A stretch of DNA of 64,000 bases. Origin: Chloroflexi bacterium OLB14 (GTDB lineage Bacteria > Chloroflexota > Anaerolineae > Anaerolineales > Villigracilaceae). Positions 1 through 9,811 of this stretch are shown one piece after another. The position numbers were made by a program, and so were the translations under genes. The first letter of the stretch is position 1, and every line of letters begins with the position of its first letter. Where the stretch lies: NCBI GenBank assembly GCA_001567105.1, contig LMZR01000045.1, positions 58,438-122,437 on the forward strand. The letters are read 5' to 3'. Under the pieces are notes generated by a model that had not been told where the DNA came from, did no database searches, and saw nothing but the letters and a program-made list of their open reading frames with translations.

Positions 1-960
1 TATTAATCCAGATTTCAGTGCAAATAAAACTTCGCGCACGCCGTCGTCAATATCTAAAGTTGTTTCAAAACCTAAAACTCGTTTAATTTTTTCAAACGAA
101 ACGGTGATATCACGCATGTCACCGCCGAAAGTTAAATCTTTATATTCAACTATGGTTTCAGGCATACGTTTCAAAATAAAATTGACAATATCGTTCTTTG
201 AGTAATTTCCGTTATCAGTGCCTAAATTAAAAACTTGACCTTGAATTTTTTCTTTAGGTGCTTCTAAGCCCAAAATAATTCCACGCACAATATCGCGGAT
301 GTGAACAAACGAACGAGAATAGCCACGTTGATAAATAATCAACTGACGTTTGGTAAATGCTTCTAACACAAATTGATTGACGATCAAATCAAAACGTGTG
401 CGCGGGGAAAGTCCATATAAAGTTGCAAAGCGAAATAACAACGGCGCACACGATGAATCTTTTTGTGATAATAAAAATTCTTCGCCCGCAATTTTCGTCT
501 CAGCATATAAAGATTGCGGATTTAATGAAGATTCTTCTGTAACGGGCTTGCCATCTTCTGAAAAACCATAATTGCTATATGTGGATGCAAACACGAATCT
601 TTCCACACCCAAATCTGCGGACTGAGCATAAACATTTTTTGTGGCTTCGACGTTGTACTTCCAAGCCACTTGCTTGCCCACAGCCTGACAAGCAGGAAAA
701 CCAACAATGCCCGCCAAGTGAATCACTGCAAAAGGCTTGTCCCATTCTTTTTTGATTGAGTCACGCACGGCGCGAGATTCAGTTACATCTGCTTTAATAA
801 AATTAAAATTAGGATGGCTCATAAATGGCAAAATACTCTCACCGCCGAAGAGCAGAGAGTCCAAGATAGTCACTTGGTAATTTTGCCGTAACAGTTCGGA
901 GGTCAGAATTGAACCGATGTAGCCTGCTCCGCCAGTAATCAAAATATGCTTTTGATTCAT
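1..960 (-). CDS. NAD-dependent sugar epimerase/dehydratase (3' end outside window)
   Basis: Extended short-chain dehydrogenase/reductase acting on a nucleotide sugar. The open frame of 320 codons has no stop before the left edge, so the C-terminus is missing. The Rossmann motif GGAGYIGS is at residues 10-17 and the catalytic Tyr-x3-Lys is Y152/K156 (LYAETK). The ATG at 960 overlaps the stop of the upstream winged-helix gene (ATGA), so the two are translationally coupled. It belongs to the glycan locus. The substrate cannot be told from sequence alone. Confidence 0.88.
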   Translation of the reverse strand, partial: MNQKHILITGGAGYIGSILTSELLRQNYQVTILDSLLFGGESILPFMSHPNFNFIKADVTESRAVRDSIKKEWDKPFAVIHLAGIVGFPACQAVGKQVAWKYNVEATKNVYAQSADLGVERFVFASTYSNYGFSEDGKPVTEESSLNPQSLYAETKIAGEEFLLSQKDSSCAPLLFRFATLYGLSPRTRFDLIVNQFVLEAFTKRQLIIYQRGYSRSFVHIRDIVRGIILGLEAPKEKIQGQVFNLGTDNGNYSKNDIVNFILKRMPETIVEYKDLTFGGDMRDITVSFEKIKRVLGFETTLDIDDGVREVLFALKSGLI

Positions 961-1433
961 TCCAAACCTTCCAATCGGATTTTATATCCATCTAAAATAA
1001 ACACAGGGGTGTTTTTTTCATTCACAATTTGAATGCCTTGTTCAATACACGTTAGTTTACAAATATCTGCCACATCACCTGTGCCGATAATTCGCACACG
1101 GTCGTAGCCCGCTTTGCGAATTTTTGTAATATTATCTTTAACTTTTTTGCGTATGTTGCGATACACCGAAAAAGAACGCTCAACATAATCAACCGCCAAG
1201 CGCGCGCGCAATGCCAGCCCTTCGGGCGTGATGATGTAACGCAATTTTTTTCTTTCAGCGCGAGAGACTTTAACAGCACCTTTGGCTATCAATCTTTTTA
1301 AATGCCAATTGACAGTGCCAACTGCCACACCCAATTGGGTAGCAAGTGTGGACTGGTTAACATCAGGGTCACTTTCAATTTGTTCAAGCAGTGAAAGTTC
1401 GCGGGTTTCTTCGTTTGTAGATTCGAGGCTCAT
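957..1433 (-). CDS. Winged helix-turn-helix regulator of the glycan locus
   Basis: Probable DNA-binding regulator of 158 residues. A winged helix-turn-helix lies at about residues 12-75; the recognition segment is around LGVAVGTVNWHLKRL. A basic linker follows, then a C-terminal region (about 105-158) containing VRIIGTGDVADI, which resembles a small Rossmann-like ligand domain. It heads the operon with the epimerase (ATGA overlap) and is divergent from the methyltransferase/glycosyltransferase gene. Its promoter carries a dyad that recurs at gmd, which suggests autoregulation and control of gmd. That link is inferred. Confidence 0.75.
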   Translation of the reverse strand: MSLESTNEETRELSLLEQIESDPDVNQSTLATQLGVAVGTVNWHLKRLIAKGAVKVSRAERKKLRYIITPEGLALRARLAVDYVERSFSVYRNIRKKVKDNITKIRKAGYDRVRIIGTGDVADICKLTCIEQGIQIVNEKNTPVFILDGYKIRLEGLE

Positions 1434-1436
1434 GCT

Positions 1437-1470
1437 TTATAATTCCAAAATTCAGTGACTGAATTATAAC
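1437..1470. promoter_or_regulatory. Divergent promoter region with ATTCAG-N3-CTGAAT operator-like dyad
   Basis: The 57-bp divergent gap holds the dyad ATTCAG-TGA-CTGAAT (1450-1464). On the minus strand a TATAAT -10 box (1468-1463) overlaps one arm, 30 bp upstream of the regulator ATG. The same arrangement recurs at 12664-12692 in front of gmd, including the flanking TTTTG and AATTA. A dyad overlapping the -10 box is typical of a repressor site. Confidence 0.6.
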
Positions 1471-1490
1471 TCACTTTTTGGACATATCTT

Positions 1491-2924
1491 ATGAGTCAGC
1501 CCCCCACCTTTGACCAAGCAGGCACAAACTATCAGCAAGTACGAATTGAGCATTGGAATCAAATTGCCATCAAGCGAGATACATGGCAAGGGCTTGGGCG
1601 TTGGTATCATCAGCGTATTACAGAAATTTATAAATTCTTAGTTAGCCCCAATCAACGTATCCTTGAAATTGGTTGCGGACAAGGCGATTTAATTGCACAA
1701 TTAAATCCATCTCACGGCGTTGGTGTTGATTTTTCTACTGAGATGATTGCACGCGCAAAAAAGAAAAACACAAACATTGAATACCATCAACTCGATGCAC
1801 ATGATTTATCAACTCTTACAGGTGAGTTTGATGTAATTATTTTTTCAGATACGATTAATGATTTATGGGATGTACAACGTGCATTGGAACAAGTCAAAAA
1901 GTTTTGTAAACCACATACTCGTTTAATCTTAAATTTTTATAGTCATTTATGGCAATTTCCTTTAACCATTGCACAAAAATTAAATTTAGCATCACCTTTG
2001 CAAAATCAAAATTGGTTAACAGTGGATGATGTAAACAATCTTTTAATGTTATCTGGCTTTGAAACGATTCGTAATTCACAAGAAGTTTTATTTCCACTTC
2101 CGTTAGGTGGGTTTGCAAATCGTTATCTTGTTAAACTTTTTCCGTTTAATAATTTTGCACTTTCAAATTTTATTGTGGCACGCCCCATGCCCACGCCTAC
2201 ACATCAGCCAAGTGTTTCGGTTGTGATCGCCGCGCGTAATGAAGCAGGCAATATCAAAAATATTTTTGAACGTGTACCAAAAATGGGAAGTAAAACAGAA
2301 TTGATTTTTGTTGAGGGACATTCAAAAGATAATACGTATCAAACGATTCTTGATGAAATTCCGCTTCACCCAACTAGCCCCAGCTTGGTCTTTCAACAGT
2401 CAGGCATTGGCAAAGCCGACGCAATTCGACTCGGCTTCGAGAAAGCCTCTGGTGATATTTTGATGATTCTGGATGCAGACTTAACCGTCCCACCTGAAGA
2501 TTTGCCAAGATTCTACGAAGCCATTACATCAGGTACAGGTGAATTTATTAACGGTGTACGTTTAGTTTATCCGATGGAAAAAGAAGCCATGCGAACTTTG
2601 AATTTCATTGGCAATAAACTTTTTAGCATGGCGTTTTCTTGGTTGTTAGGGCAATCTATCAAAGATACATTGTGCGGAACAAAAGTGATGTGGCGCAAAG
2701 ACTACAAGCAAATTGCCGCCAATCGTTCTTACTTCGGAGATTTTGACCCGTTTGGTGATTTTGATTTAATCTTCGGCGCGGCAAAGTTAAACAAAAAAAT
2801 TGTAGATTTACCCATCCGCTATCGTGAACGAGTATATGGCACAACTAACATCTCCCGCTGGAAACATGGCTTATTGTTATTGAGAATGGTCATGTTTGCG
2901 GCAAGAAGAATAAAATTTGTATAA
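1491..2924 (+). CDS. SAM methyltransferase fused to GT2 glycosyltransferase
   Basis: Two-domain protein of 477 residues. The N-terminal half is a class I SAM-dependent methyltransferase with motif I ILEIGCGQGDL near residue 60. From about residue 238 there is a DPM1-like family 2 glycosyltransferase with VSVVIAARNEAGNI, a nucleotide-binding DADLTV near 328 and a basic C-terminus. Such GT2 enzymes usually move a sugar from an NDP donor to a polyprenyl phosphate. It starts the divergent + strand operon with the two methyltransferases downstream. The fusion itself is seen directly; substrates are unknown. Confidence 0.85.
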   Translation: MSQPPTFDQAGTNYQQVRIEHWNQIAIKRDTWQGLGRWYHQRITEIYKFLVSPNQRILEIGCGQGDLIAQLNPSHGVGVDFSTEMIARAKKKNTNIEYHQLDAHDLSTLTGEFDVIIFSDTINDLWDVQRALEQVKKFCKPHTRLILNFYSHLWQFPLTIAQKLNLASPLQNQNWLTVDDVNNLLMLSGFETIRNSQEVLFPLPLGGFANRYLVKLFPFNNFALSNFIVARPMPTPTHQPSVSVVIAARNEAGNIKNIFERVPKMGSKTELIFVEGHSKDNTYQTILDEIPLHPTSPSLVFQQSGIGKADAIRLGFEKASGDILMILDADLTVPPEDLPRFYEAITSGTGEFINGVRLVYPMEKEAMRTLNFIGNKLFSMAFSWLLGQSIKDTLCGTKVMWRKDYKQIAANRSYFGDFDPFGDFDLIFGAAKLNKKIVDLPIRYRERVYGTTNISRWKHGLLLLRMVMFAARRIKFV

Positions 2925-2931
2925 GGAAACT

Positions 2932-3582
2932 ATGGCTACAAAATTAAAATTATTACCAATTGAACAATATAAAGGCGTAAACAATTTAGACCCTATTAAA
3001 TATTATTATTGGCCCGTTTTTGGGAAAATGTATCGTCGCCGTGTAGAACTTGCATTAGAACAATGCACTGGCGGAAAAAGAGTTCTAGAAGTTGGCTTTG
3101 GTACAGGATTGGCTTTCCCTAATTTACATGATAATTACGAAGAAATTCATGGTTTAGATTTAACTGCCGATATTGAAGCTGTAAAATCTGTTTTTGAGCC
3201 TATCGGAATTCCTTTGTTTCTAAAAAAAGGCGATGTGTTAAATATGCCTTATGAAGATAATTACTTCGACACGGTTCTGCTCATCAGCATCATGGAGCAC
3301 CTAAAGCCGAATGAGCTGAAACAAGCCTGTGCAGAGGTGAAGCGCGTTCTCAAGCCAGGTGGGCAAATGGTTTATGGTACTCCTGTCGAAAGGCCGTTTA
3401 TGGTATTTATGTTTAAAATGTTAGGGCATAACATTCGCAATGAACATTTTTCTACTGAAAAAGAAATAAGGCAAACTGCCGAAATTTTTTTTGAAAAAAC
3501 AAAATTAATTGAAATGAAAGCAACACCATCTTTCATGGGCGGAGTTTATGAAGTTGGCAACTTTACGAAAGCACTAGAATAA
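2932..3582 (+). CDS. Class I SAM-dependent methyltransferase
   Basis: Methyltransferase with the glycine-rich SAM motif VLEVGFGTGLAF, the acidic residue of strand 2 (GLDL) and a post-I region ending VKRVLKPGGQMVYGTP. I chose the ATG at 2932, preceded by AAGGAAAC, over an in-frame TTG at 2917 inside the previous gene. It follows the methyltransferase/GT2 fusion by 7 bp, so it is co-transcribed with it. It probably modifies a glycan or its lipid-linked precursor; the target is unknown. Confidence 0.85.
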   Translation: MATKLKLLPIEQYKGVNNLDPIKYYYWPVFGKMYRRRVELALEQCTGGKRVLEVGFGTGLAFPNLHDNYEEIHGLDLTADIEAVKSVFEPIGIPLFLKKGDVLNMPYEDNYFDTVLLISIMEHLKPNELKQACAEVKRVLKPGGQMVYGTPVERPFMVFMFKMLGHNIRNEHFSTEKEIRQTAEIFFEKTKLIEMKATPSFMGGVYEVGNFTKALE

Positions 3583-3584
3583 AT

Positions 3585-4326
3585 ATGGGAATACAACTGC
3601 ACAACGAGTTGATTGATAAAAATCATCAAATTTGGCATCACAAGCCTTTATTGTGTATGGTTTACACAGACTTGTATCAAAAAATGAAAAAGCATTTGAG
3701 CAATGTCTCTGGCAAAACTGTAGAACTCGGTTCGGGTATGGGCGGGATTCGTGAAACGTTACCTGATTGTGTGCTAACTGATTTATTCCCGTACCCATGG
3801 ATTGACCAAGTTGAAAATGCCTATCAACTTTCTTTTGAAAATGAAACGATAGCAAATTTATTGATGGTAGATGTGTTTCATCATTTTCGTTATCCAGGTA
3901 ATGCTCTACATGAATTTCAGCGTGTATTAAATTCAGGCGGGCGAGTAATTATGATGGAGCCAGCATTAAGCTTGTTAGGTTACATTGTATATGGCTTATT
4001 ACACGTTGAGTCAATCGGCAAAGCCAAATCTATTACTTGGATGACAGATAAAAAAAAATCTAATTGATGATACAGATTATTACGCCGCGCAGGGCAATGC
4101 TACTAGAATTTTCGTCCAAAAATATTTTGTAGAAAATTTATCAGATTGGAAAATAGTAAAAATAGAAAGGATTGTTGCACTTGCTTATGCTGCCTCAGGC
4201 GGATATTCTGGTTTGCAGCTTTATCCTACTTTTGCATATCGCTTCATCAAATGGATCGAAACATTGTTACAATTTTTCCCAGCCTTATTTGCCACTCGAT
4301 TGCTGGTTGTGCTAGAGAAAAAATAA
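3585..4326 (+). CDS. SAM-dependent methyltransferase, broken by a frameshift in an A9 run
   Basis: The first frame (3585-4067) gives 160 residues with SAM motif VELGSGMGG and a partial fold ending GGRVIMMEP. It then hits a stop just after nine A's at 4050-4058. Removing one A lets the frame run on to the TAA at 4324-4326, giving a coherent C-terminal half ending in LFATRLLVVLEKK and about 246 residues in all. A -1 slip would stop at once, so programmed -1 frameshifting does not explain it. An assembly indel is the simplest explanation. It is the third gene of the + strand operon, 2 bp after the previous stop. Confidence 0.75.
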
Positions 4327-4327
4327 T

Positions 4328-5978
4328 CTAGCGTACCCTTTCAAAAATTAATATATCTGGATTAACAGAATAAACATTAACTTTGGGCAAAAAAGGAGGG
4401 AGTTCATAAGTAAACGATGCTATCAGTCGAAAATTTTCAACTTCACCTGCTACCAAACGTTTGAAAAAATCACATTCTAAGGGAGTAGTAGCACAAATCG
4501 AATCTATATAAAAACGATCATAAGTTAAACTGTCAATCACAAAATAATCGGTATCGCGATCTAACAAACCTTTTTCAGCTTGGTTATATTCATATCTTCC
4601 GCCAGTCGGGACAATATCTGTAGGATATTTTACAAAATAAATGGGGTAATTATGTGCGCGTTCGAATTTTCGTTTTTCAATATACGGCGGATATAACGTA
4701 TATTCAATAATTTTTTGATAACCACGTAATGTATCAATATATTGTGTCGCTTGAATACGCGCATCATTCATAAACAACAAAGAAAATGCTGACCAAGCGC
4801 AGTACAGAATAAAATATACCTATCCCTAAAACCAAACTAATAAAAAAATTAGCAAATCTAAAGTTATTTCTACGCATAAATTGAAACACTTCAGAAATAA
4901 ATAAAGCGGCGAGAATTGTTAAGAACGGAATAAAAGGAATAAAATAACGCGGGATGTAATTAATTGAAATTAAAAAGGGTAAATCAAAAATAATGATGGC
5001 AAGTAATAAAACTCCAGTCAATTGAGTATTTGCAAGTTTTTGCTGTGTAGGTAATAACTTCCATAGAACGAAGCGAGTTAAAACCCAAGCAAATGAGACA
5101 ATAAACAACCAATAAGAAAAGATGCCCACAGCATCTTCAAACACAGCCCATTGACCGATTAGCCCAATTGGCGAGCCTGAATTAAAACCATATTGAGGAT
5201 AATTTCGTAAAGCAGGAATCACGCTGGAAAAATAATAAATCGGTGATAAGAAAGCTTTGGGCGTACCTAATGAATAGCCTAAGAAAGAAATCAAACCACC
5301 CAAGAACAAAGTCTTGATAACATAAACCCAACCTGCACGAATTTCATGCCATTGCAAAAAAATAAAAACACAAACTGGCAATAAAATTAAGCTTCCGCCT
5401 GTGTATTTACTTGAAGCCGCCAATCCAACAGAAAAGAACGAGTAATATAACCATGTAATTTTTTCTGTTCTTTGATACTTAATAGCAAAAAACACACATA
5501 ATATTGCAAACAATTGCAAATATAAATCGTTATGTGCATAACGTGCATTCTCAGCCACAATGCCACTGACTACATAAAAAATGCCCGCTAAAAAAGAAAA
5601 TCTTTTATTGAGATTGATGTGGCGAGCCAAATAGTAAATCAAAACACCGCTCAAAGCCCCAAGTACAGCCGAAAAAACACGAGCAGATACAATAAATGCA
5701 AACTCCGAAAAGCCAGCTTTGAAAACCAGCCACCCAATTGCATACATCACATATTTAGGTAGTGATGGATAATTCCAATCAGGCTCGGTTTCGTCAAAAA
5801 TCAATTCGCCGCGTAGGGCACTGCTCACACGCCAAACCAATTCATCAGGATTCCATAAAGCAGGCGCGCCCCATTGAACACCAGGCAAAGAAACGCCAAG
5901 AAAAAAGATAAAAATAATAATTGGTAATATAAACTCGTATTTGGTAAAAAATTTATTTATTTTATTTTGCATATTCAC
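4328..5978 (-). CDS. GT39-like integral membrane glycosyltransferase (one frameshift)
   Basis: Two frames make one protein of about 550 residues: 4764-5978 (404 residues, many membrane helices) and 4328-4780 (C-terminal extracytoplasmic part). The first loop has the Asp-Glu pair typical of GT39/PMT-like enzymes (WNPDELVW, D45/E46). The expected sequence after the last helix, LLFMNDARIQATQYI, is found in the second frame, so the break near 4780-4810 is an indel. Such enzymes move a sugar from a polyprenyl-phosphate donor on the outer face of the membrane. It is convergent with the methyltransferase operon, with a 1-bp gap. Confidence 0.75.
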
Positions 5979-5986
5979 ACACTAAT

Positions 5987-7944
5987 CTATTCGCCAAACG
6001 GGTTTGAGCAAGATAAGTTTTCAGTACGCGGTACAAAGAAATATATATTGTTAGAAGTAATCTGATCTACCGCTTCGTAATAACATAAAAACGGCGCCCC
6101 CACATAATGTACCCAAGCATAATCTTCTTCCCAAAAAGAGCCTTCTTTTTTAGGATTATTTTTTTGTTTTTCTGCCACAATTAAATCAAAGCGATGATTT
6201 GATAAATCGCTATAAAACTGTTCCAAATAAAAACGATTTCGCGACATAGCCATTTCCATCAATTCAGTTTGCTCATATTCAGGGATAAGTTGCAGTTCAT
6301 TCACAATATCAAAGGTAAGCATCTGCCGTTCGGTAATAAACAAAACTCTCCCCCCAGTCTGAAGCGTTTGCGTCACCACAGTTTGAATTTTCTGAACATC
6401 TTGCTCAGCAATCGTTTTATCATACGAATGAAAAAATCCAATTTTAGGAATCGCAAACCAGAGCGGAATTAATATCGCCATGAAAATAACTCCCCAACTG
6501 ATTTTTCCCAAAACAGGCTTCGCTTCGTCCTCTGCTGATAGTTGGTTCATCCATAGCGACATGGTCAATAACCCCAACAGAACCATGTAGGCATCCATGT
6601 TGTGTAAATCTCCACCGCCACCAATTTTTGTGCTGACAACTAACCCGCCAGCAAATAGGATTAATAGCATCGCCAACAAAGCCAGCCAACGAAGTGGATG
6701 AAGATTTTGAATGTTATTTTTTATTAGTTGATAAAGCGCAATCCATAATGGTAAAGAAACTATAACGATAGCAGGGAAAATCCCAACAGGGTATGTTTCG
6801 TTAGGCAGTAAACGACTCCAAATTAAATCTGAAGTGAAACTAGAGCCAAAGGCTGAAACATCAACATTACCTGAAATAGAAATATAAATAAATTGAGCAA
6901 TCAACGCCGAGCCAACGCCAACAATGCCCCAAACAAAAGGAGTTATCCAATATTTCCAGCCTTTGTGATTGAGCGGTGTTTCTAACAAGTAAATGGCTAT
7001 GGCTAACATAGCAGGCACAGGAAACCAATTGACGCGACTAATGCCCGCCCATGCAGAAGCGAGGATAATAAAAAATAATGAACGCCAATTATTTTTTACC
7101 GAAATGCCAATAAAAATTAAAAATACACATACTTGTAAATGGTAATAGACCGCGCCTTGTAAGAAGTATAAAAATGCCCAAGCAATAGCCGCAGCCTTTG
7201 ACCAGCCATCTAGCTTAAACCTATTAACCAGCGAGAATGAGGCGCTGAGCGTCAATGCAAACCACAAAAAAGATTGCCAAAATCTTAGGCTTGCAAGTGT
7301 GGGATCTTTAATCAAAAATGGAAGTGAGAGCAATAAATAACGTGATGGATGCAAAAACGGTAATGGGAGTTTTATGCCGTAAATTGATTCTGAAAAAAAC
7401 ATGGAAGCATAATAAAAAACGCCCTGCTTCTGAATAGCCTACAGAAAATGGGTCTGAGGAAACGATGCGAAACAACCCATAGGTTTGATAAAGAACACCT
7501 TGAAATAAGACGATGCAAATAAACACTGCATACCATGAAAGTTTTGGGTTGATACGCTTTATTCCATACGTTTGAAGCAAACTAGCAAGTAAGAAAACCC
7601 AAATGATAGGCACTGTTTGAGGGAGGATATTGCCGAAAGCATATAAACGCACAACCCACACTAATAAAAAGCCAATGATAACTAACGCAACTCCAAGTGC
7701 TGTGGATTTATGTATATCATCTAGTTTTTTTTGCTAAACGATCTAGTAAAGATGTGTTTACAATCCACAAACTAAAGATTGAAACCAAAGCAAAAAGCCC
7801 TACAATTTGAAAACGCTTAGATTGCCAAATGACTATTTCTAAAGCGTTGGCTTGTTGAACCGTTACAGGAATAGCCCAAATGCCAATAATTGCAATTACC
7901 CAAAGCAAAACGCGGAGGAAATTCTTAGTCGGTACAGTTTGCAT
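5987..7944 (-). CDS. Polytopic membrane protein, GT39-like (two frameshifts)
   Basis: Three frames read as one protein of about 650 residues: 7717-7944 (N-terminus), an upstream-extended frame around 7308-7661, and 5987-7402 (most of the protein). The breaks coincide with an 8-nt homopolymer (7725-7732) and a 6-nt one (7414-7419). Correcting each restores continuous sequence through GRF-YYASMFFSESIYG. About a dozen hydrophobic helices precede a soluble C-terminal domain from about 150 residues before the end (GGRVLFITERQ). That layout is typical of GT39-type or related envelope glycosyltransferases. No catalytic residue can be named with confidence. Confidence 0.65.
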
Positions 7945-7961
7945 AAGTTTATATTCTAAGG

Positions 7962-8858
7962 CTAATTGTTTATATTTTGTTTAGTAATATCTGAAAATGT
8001 TGGGAAAGAAAATGCCCCAGGTAAACTGGTAATTAAAAAAACAGCCCGAATTAAAACCGCAATGGTCAAACTTTCGGCATGTGTTAATCCACCAACCTCT
8101 ACCAACAAGAATGTGACAGAAAGTTCTTGTAAGCCAAAGCCATTGATTGAAATAGGAATTAATGTAACAAAATAGGTCAAACCCCAAATTCCTGCAATCA
8201 ACCAATAGGAAACAAAACGGTCTAGCCCTATGATGAGGATATAAATGGTCAAAAAAATAAATGCCATATTGCCAAAAGTTGCCATTAAAGAAGAAAACAA
8301 AGCATAAGGTTTCTTTAACCAAATTTGAAAAGCACTGAGAGTATTTTTTATAAATCTTGTTATTTTTTGATAAAACGAAGTAAGCGCAAAAGATTGCAAA
8401 CCAGCCGACTTTATCGCGAGAGCGGGACCGATGCCAAAAGGTAAAGTAAAAATCATCCCAGCCATACCAACCAGACGGTCAACAACAAGTGAAGCGAGGA
8501 TGATTGCGCGGTCGTATCCTAATTGTATGGCGGCGCCTAAGCGAGCAACATCACCGCCTATGGTGGTAGGCAAAAAATTGGAAGCAAATAACCCCATAAA
8601 AGTTAATCGCATAGTTTGTAGAAACGAAATTTGTATGTCTGCTGATTTTAATAAAACATGCCAACGCCAAGCAGTACATACTCTGGAAACAAATAAACTT
8701 AAAATGGCAAGCAAGAAGTAACTGAAAGAAATACGTTGTAATGCCGATAAAAATTCAGCTCCATTTTCCCCTCTCAACAACATGCCTAATAAAACAATTG
8801 CTAAAAGACTGCCAGCCAGCCTAATGATCAATTGATTGTTCTGGCGTAACCAGTTCAT
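7962..8858 (-). CDS. UPF0104 / lysylphosphatidylglycerol synthase transmembrane family protein
   Basis: Integral membrane protein of 298 residues with about eight helices. Family signatures are FLPTTIGGDVARL and the final TLIPISINGFGLQE segment. Homologues include the flippase-like membrane domain of MprF and AglD-associated proteins, and they often sit beside DPM1-like glycosyltransferases, as here. The ATG overlaps the stop of the upstream GT2 gene (ATGA). A role in moving or handling lipid-linked sugars is inferred. Confidence 0.85.
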   Translation of the reverse strand: MNWLRQNNQLIIRLAGSLLAIVLLGMLLRGENGAEFLSALQRISFSYFLLAILSLFVSRVCTAWRWHVLLKSADIQISFLQTMRLTFMGLFASNFLPTTIGGDVARLGAAIQLGYDRAIILASLVVDRLVGMAGMIFTLPFGIGPALAIKSAGLQSFALTSFYQKITRFIKNTLSAFQIWLKKPYALFSSLMATFGNMAFIFLTIYILIIGLDRFVSYWLIAGIWGLTYFVTLIPISINGFGLQELSVTFLLVEVGGLTHAESLTIAVLIRAVFLITSLPGAFSFPTFSDITKQNINN

Positions 8859-9811
8859 TTATCATGGCTCACATTCAAAGTTGCACGAACTTGATAGGTT
8901 GGCTTTCTCTGTGATTCGTGATATGTGCGAACTAATAACTCTGCAATCAAACCCATTAACATAGATTGAAAACCTAGAATAAAAAACATAGCGCTAGTTT
9001 GAAAAAGAGGCGAGCCCATAACGCTAATGAAAAAGAATACTCGCCTAATGAGCAAATACAACATAATCACAGCACTCATTATCATTAAAGCCGCACCTGC
9101 GCCACCGAAAAGATAAATTGGCTTCGCTGAATAACTGACTAAAAATTTAACTGTAAATAAATCTAAGATGACTTTCACGGTTCTTTCTAGCCCATACTTG
9201 GTTTTTCCAAATTTGCGTGGGTGATGGTTGACAACAACTTCTGTAATGCGTGCCCCAACAGAATCAGCAAAGACGGGAATAAAGCGGTGCATTTCGCCAT
9301 ATAAACGAAAGCCTTCTAACACTTCACGACGGTAGGCTTTGAGTGTGCAACCATAATCATGTAAATGCACCCCCGTCACCCATGAAATAATACGATTCGC
9401 AATCATAGAAGGGAGGTTACGCGTAATAGCGTTATCTTTACGGTTTTTACGCCAACCACTTACAAGGTCGTACCCTTCATCCAATTTTTCAAGCATCATC
9501 GGAATATCAGTTGGATCATTTTGTAGGTCGGCATCAAGCAGGACGATAATTTCACCTTTGGAATAGTCTATGCCTGCGGCGATGGCTGGTGTTTGCCCAA
9601 AATTGCGGCGAAATGAAACAACTCGAACATGTGTTGGGTCTTTTTCGGCATATTCTTTTAAGACTGAAAGGCTATTATCTTGGCTACCATCATCTACTAA
9701 AATAATTTCCCACGTTTTGTTAAGCGGATTCATAATTCGATAAACTGCCTCAAATAAAAGAGGTAAGTTTTCTTGTTCGTTATAAACAGGCACAATGAGT
9801 GAAATGTTCAT
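8855..9811 (-). CDS. Polyprenyl-phosphate GT2 glycosyltransferase (DPM1/ArnC-like)
   Basis: Family 2 glycosyltransferase of 318 residues. The N-terminal catalytic domain has VPVYNEQENL, DDGS (40-43) and the metal/nucleotide motif DAD (93-95). Two C-terminal membrane helices (about 235-300) are typical of ArnC/GtrB-like enzymes that make undecaprenyl-phosphate sugars. It overlaps by ATGA both the UPF0104 gene downstream and the GT39-like gene upstream. It is the likely source of the donor lipid used by the neighbouring GT39-like proteins. Confidence 0.9.
   Translation of the reverse strand: MNISLIVPVYNEQENLPLLFEAVYRIMNPLNKTWEIILVDDGSQDNSLSVLKEYAEKDPTHVRVVSFRRNFGQTPAIAAGIDYSKGEIIVLLDADLQNDPTDIPMMLEKLDEGYDLVSGWRKNRKDNAITRNLPSMIANRIISWVTGVHLHDYGCTLKAYRREVLEGFRLYGEMHRFIPVFADSVGARITEVVVNHHPRKFGKTKYGLERTVKVILDLFTVKFLVSYSAKPIYLFGGAGAALMIMSAVIMLYLLIRRVFFFISVMGSPLFQTSAMFFILGFQSMLMGLIAELLVRTYHESQRKPTYQVRATLNVSHDK

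Noticed and set aside
1..960. Opposite-strand frames such as 377-571 (+) and 522-707 (-) as genes
   Set aside because: They lie inside the epimerase gene, with its codon pattern on the other frame, and show no domain or ribosome site.
3585..4326. Programmed ribosomal frameshift at A9 in the methyltransferase gene
   Set aside because: A -1 slip would read AAA ATC TAA and stop immediately; only a loss of one base restores the C-terminal half. Many other genes here show similar breaks, so an assembly indel is more likely.
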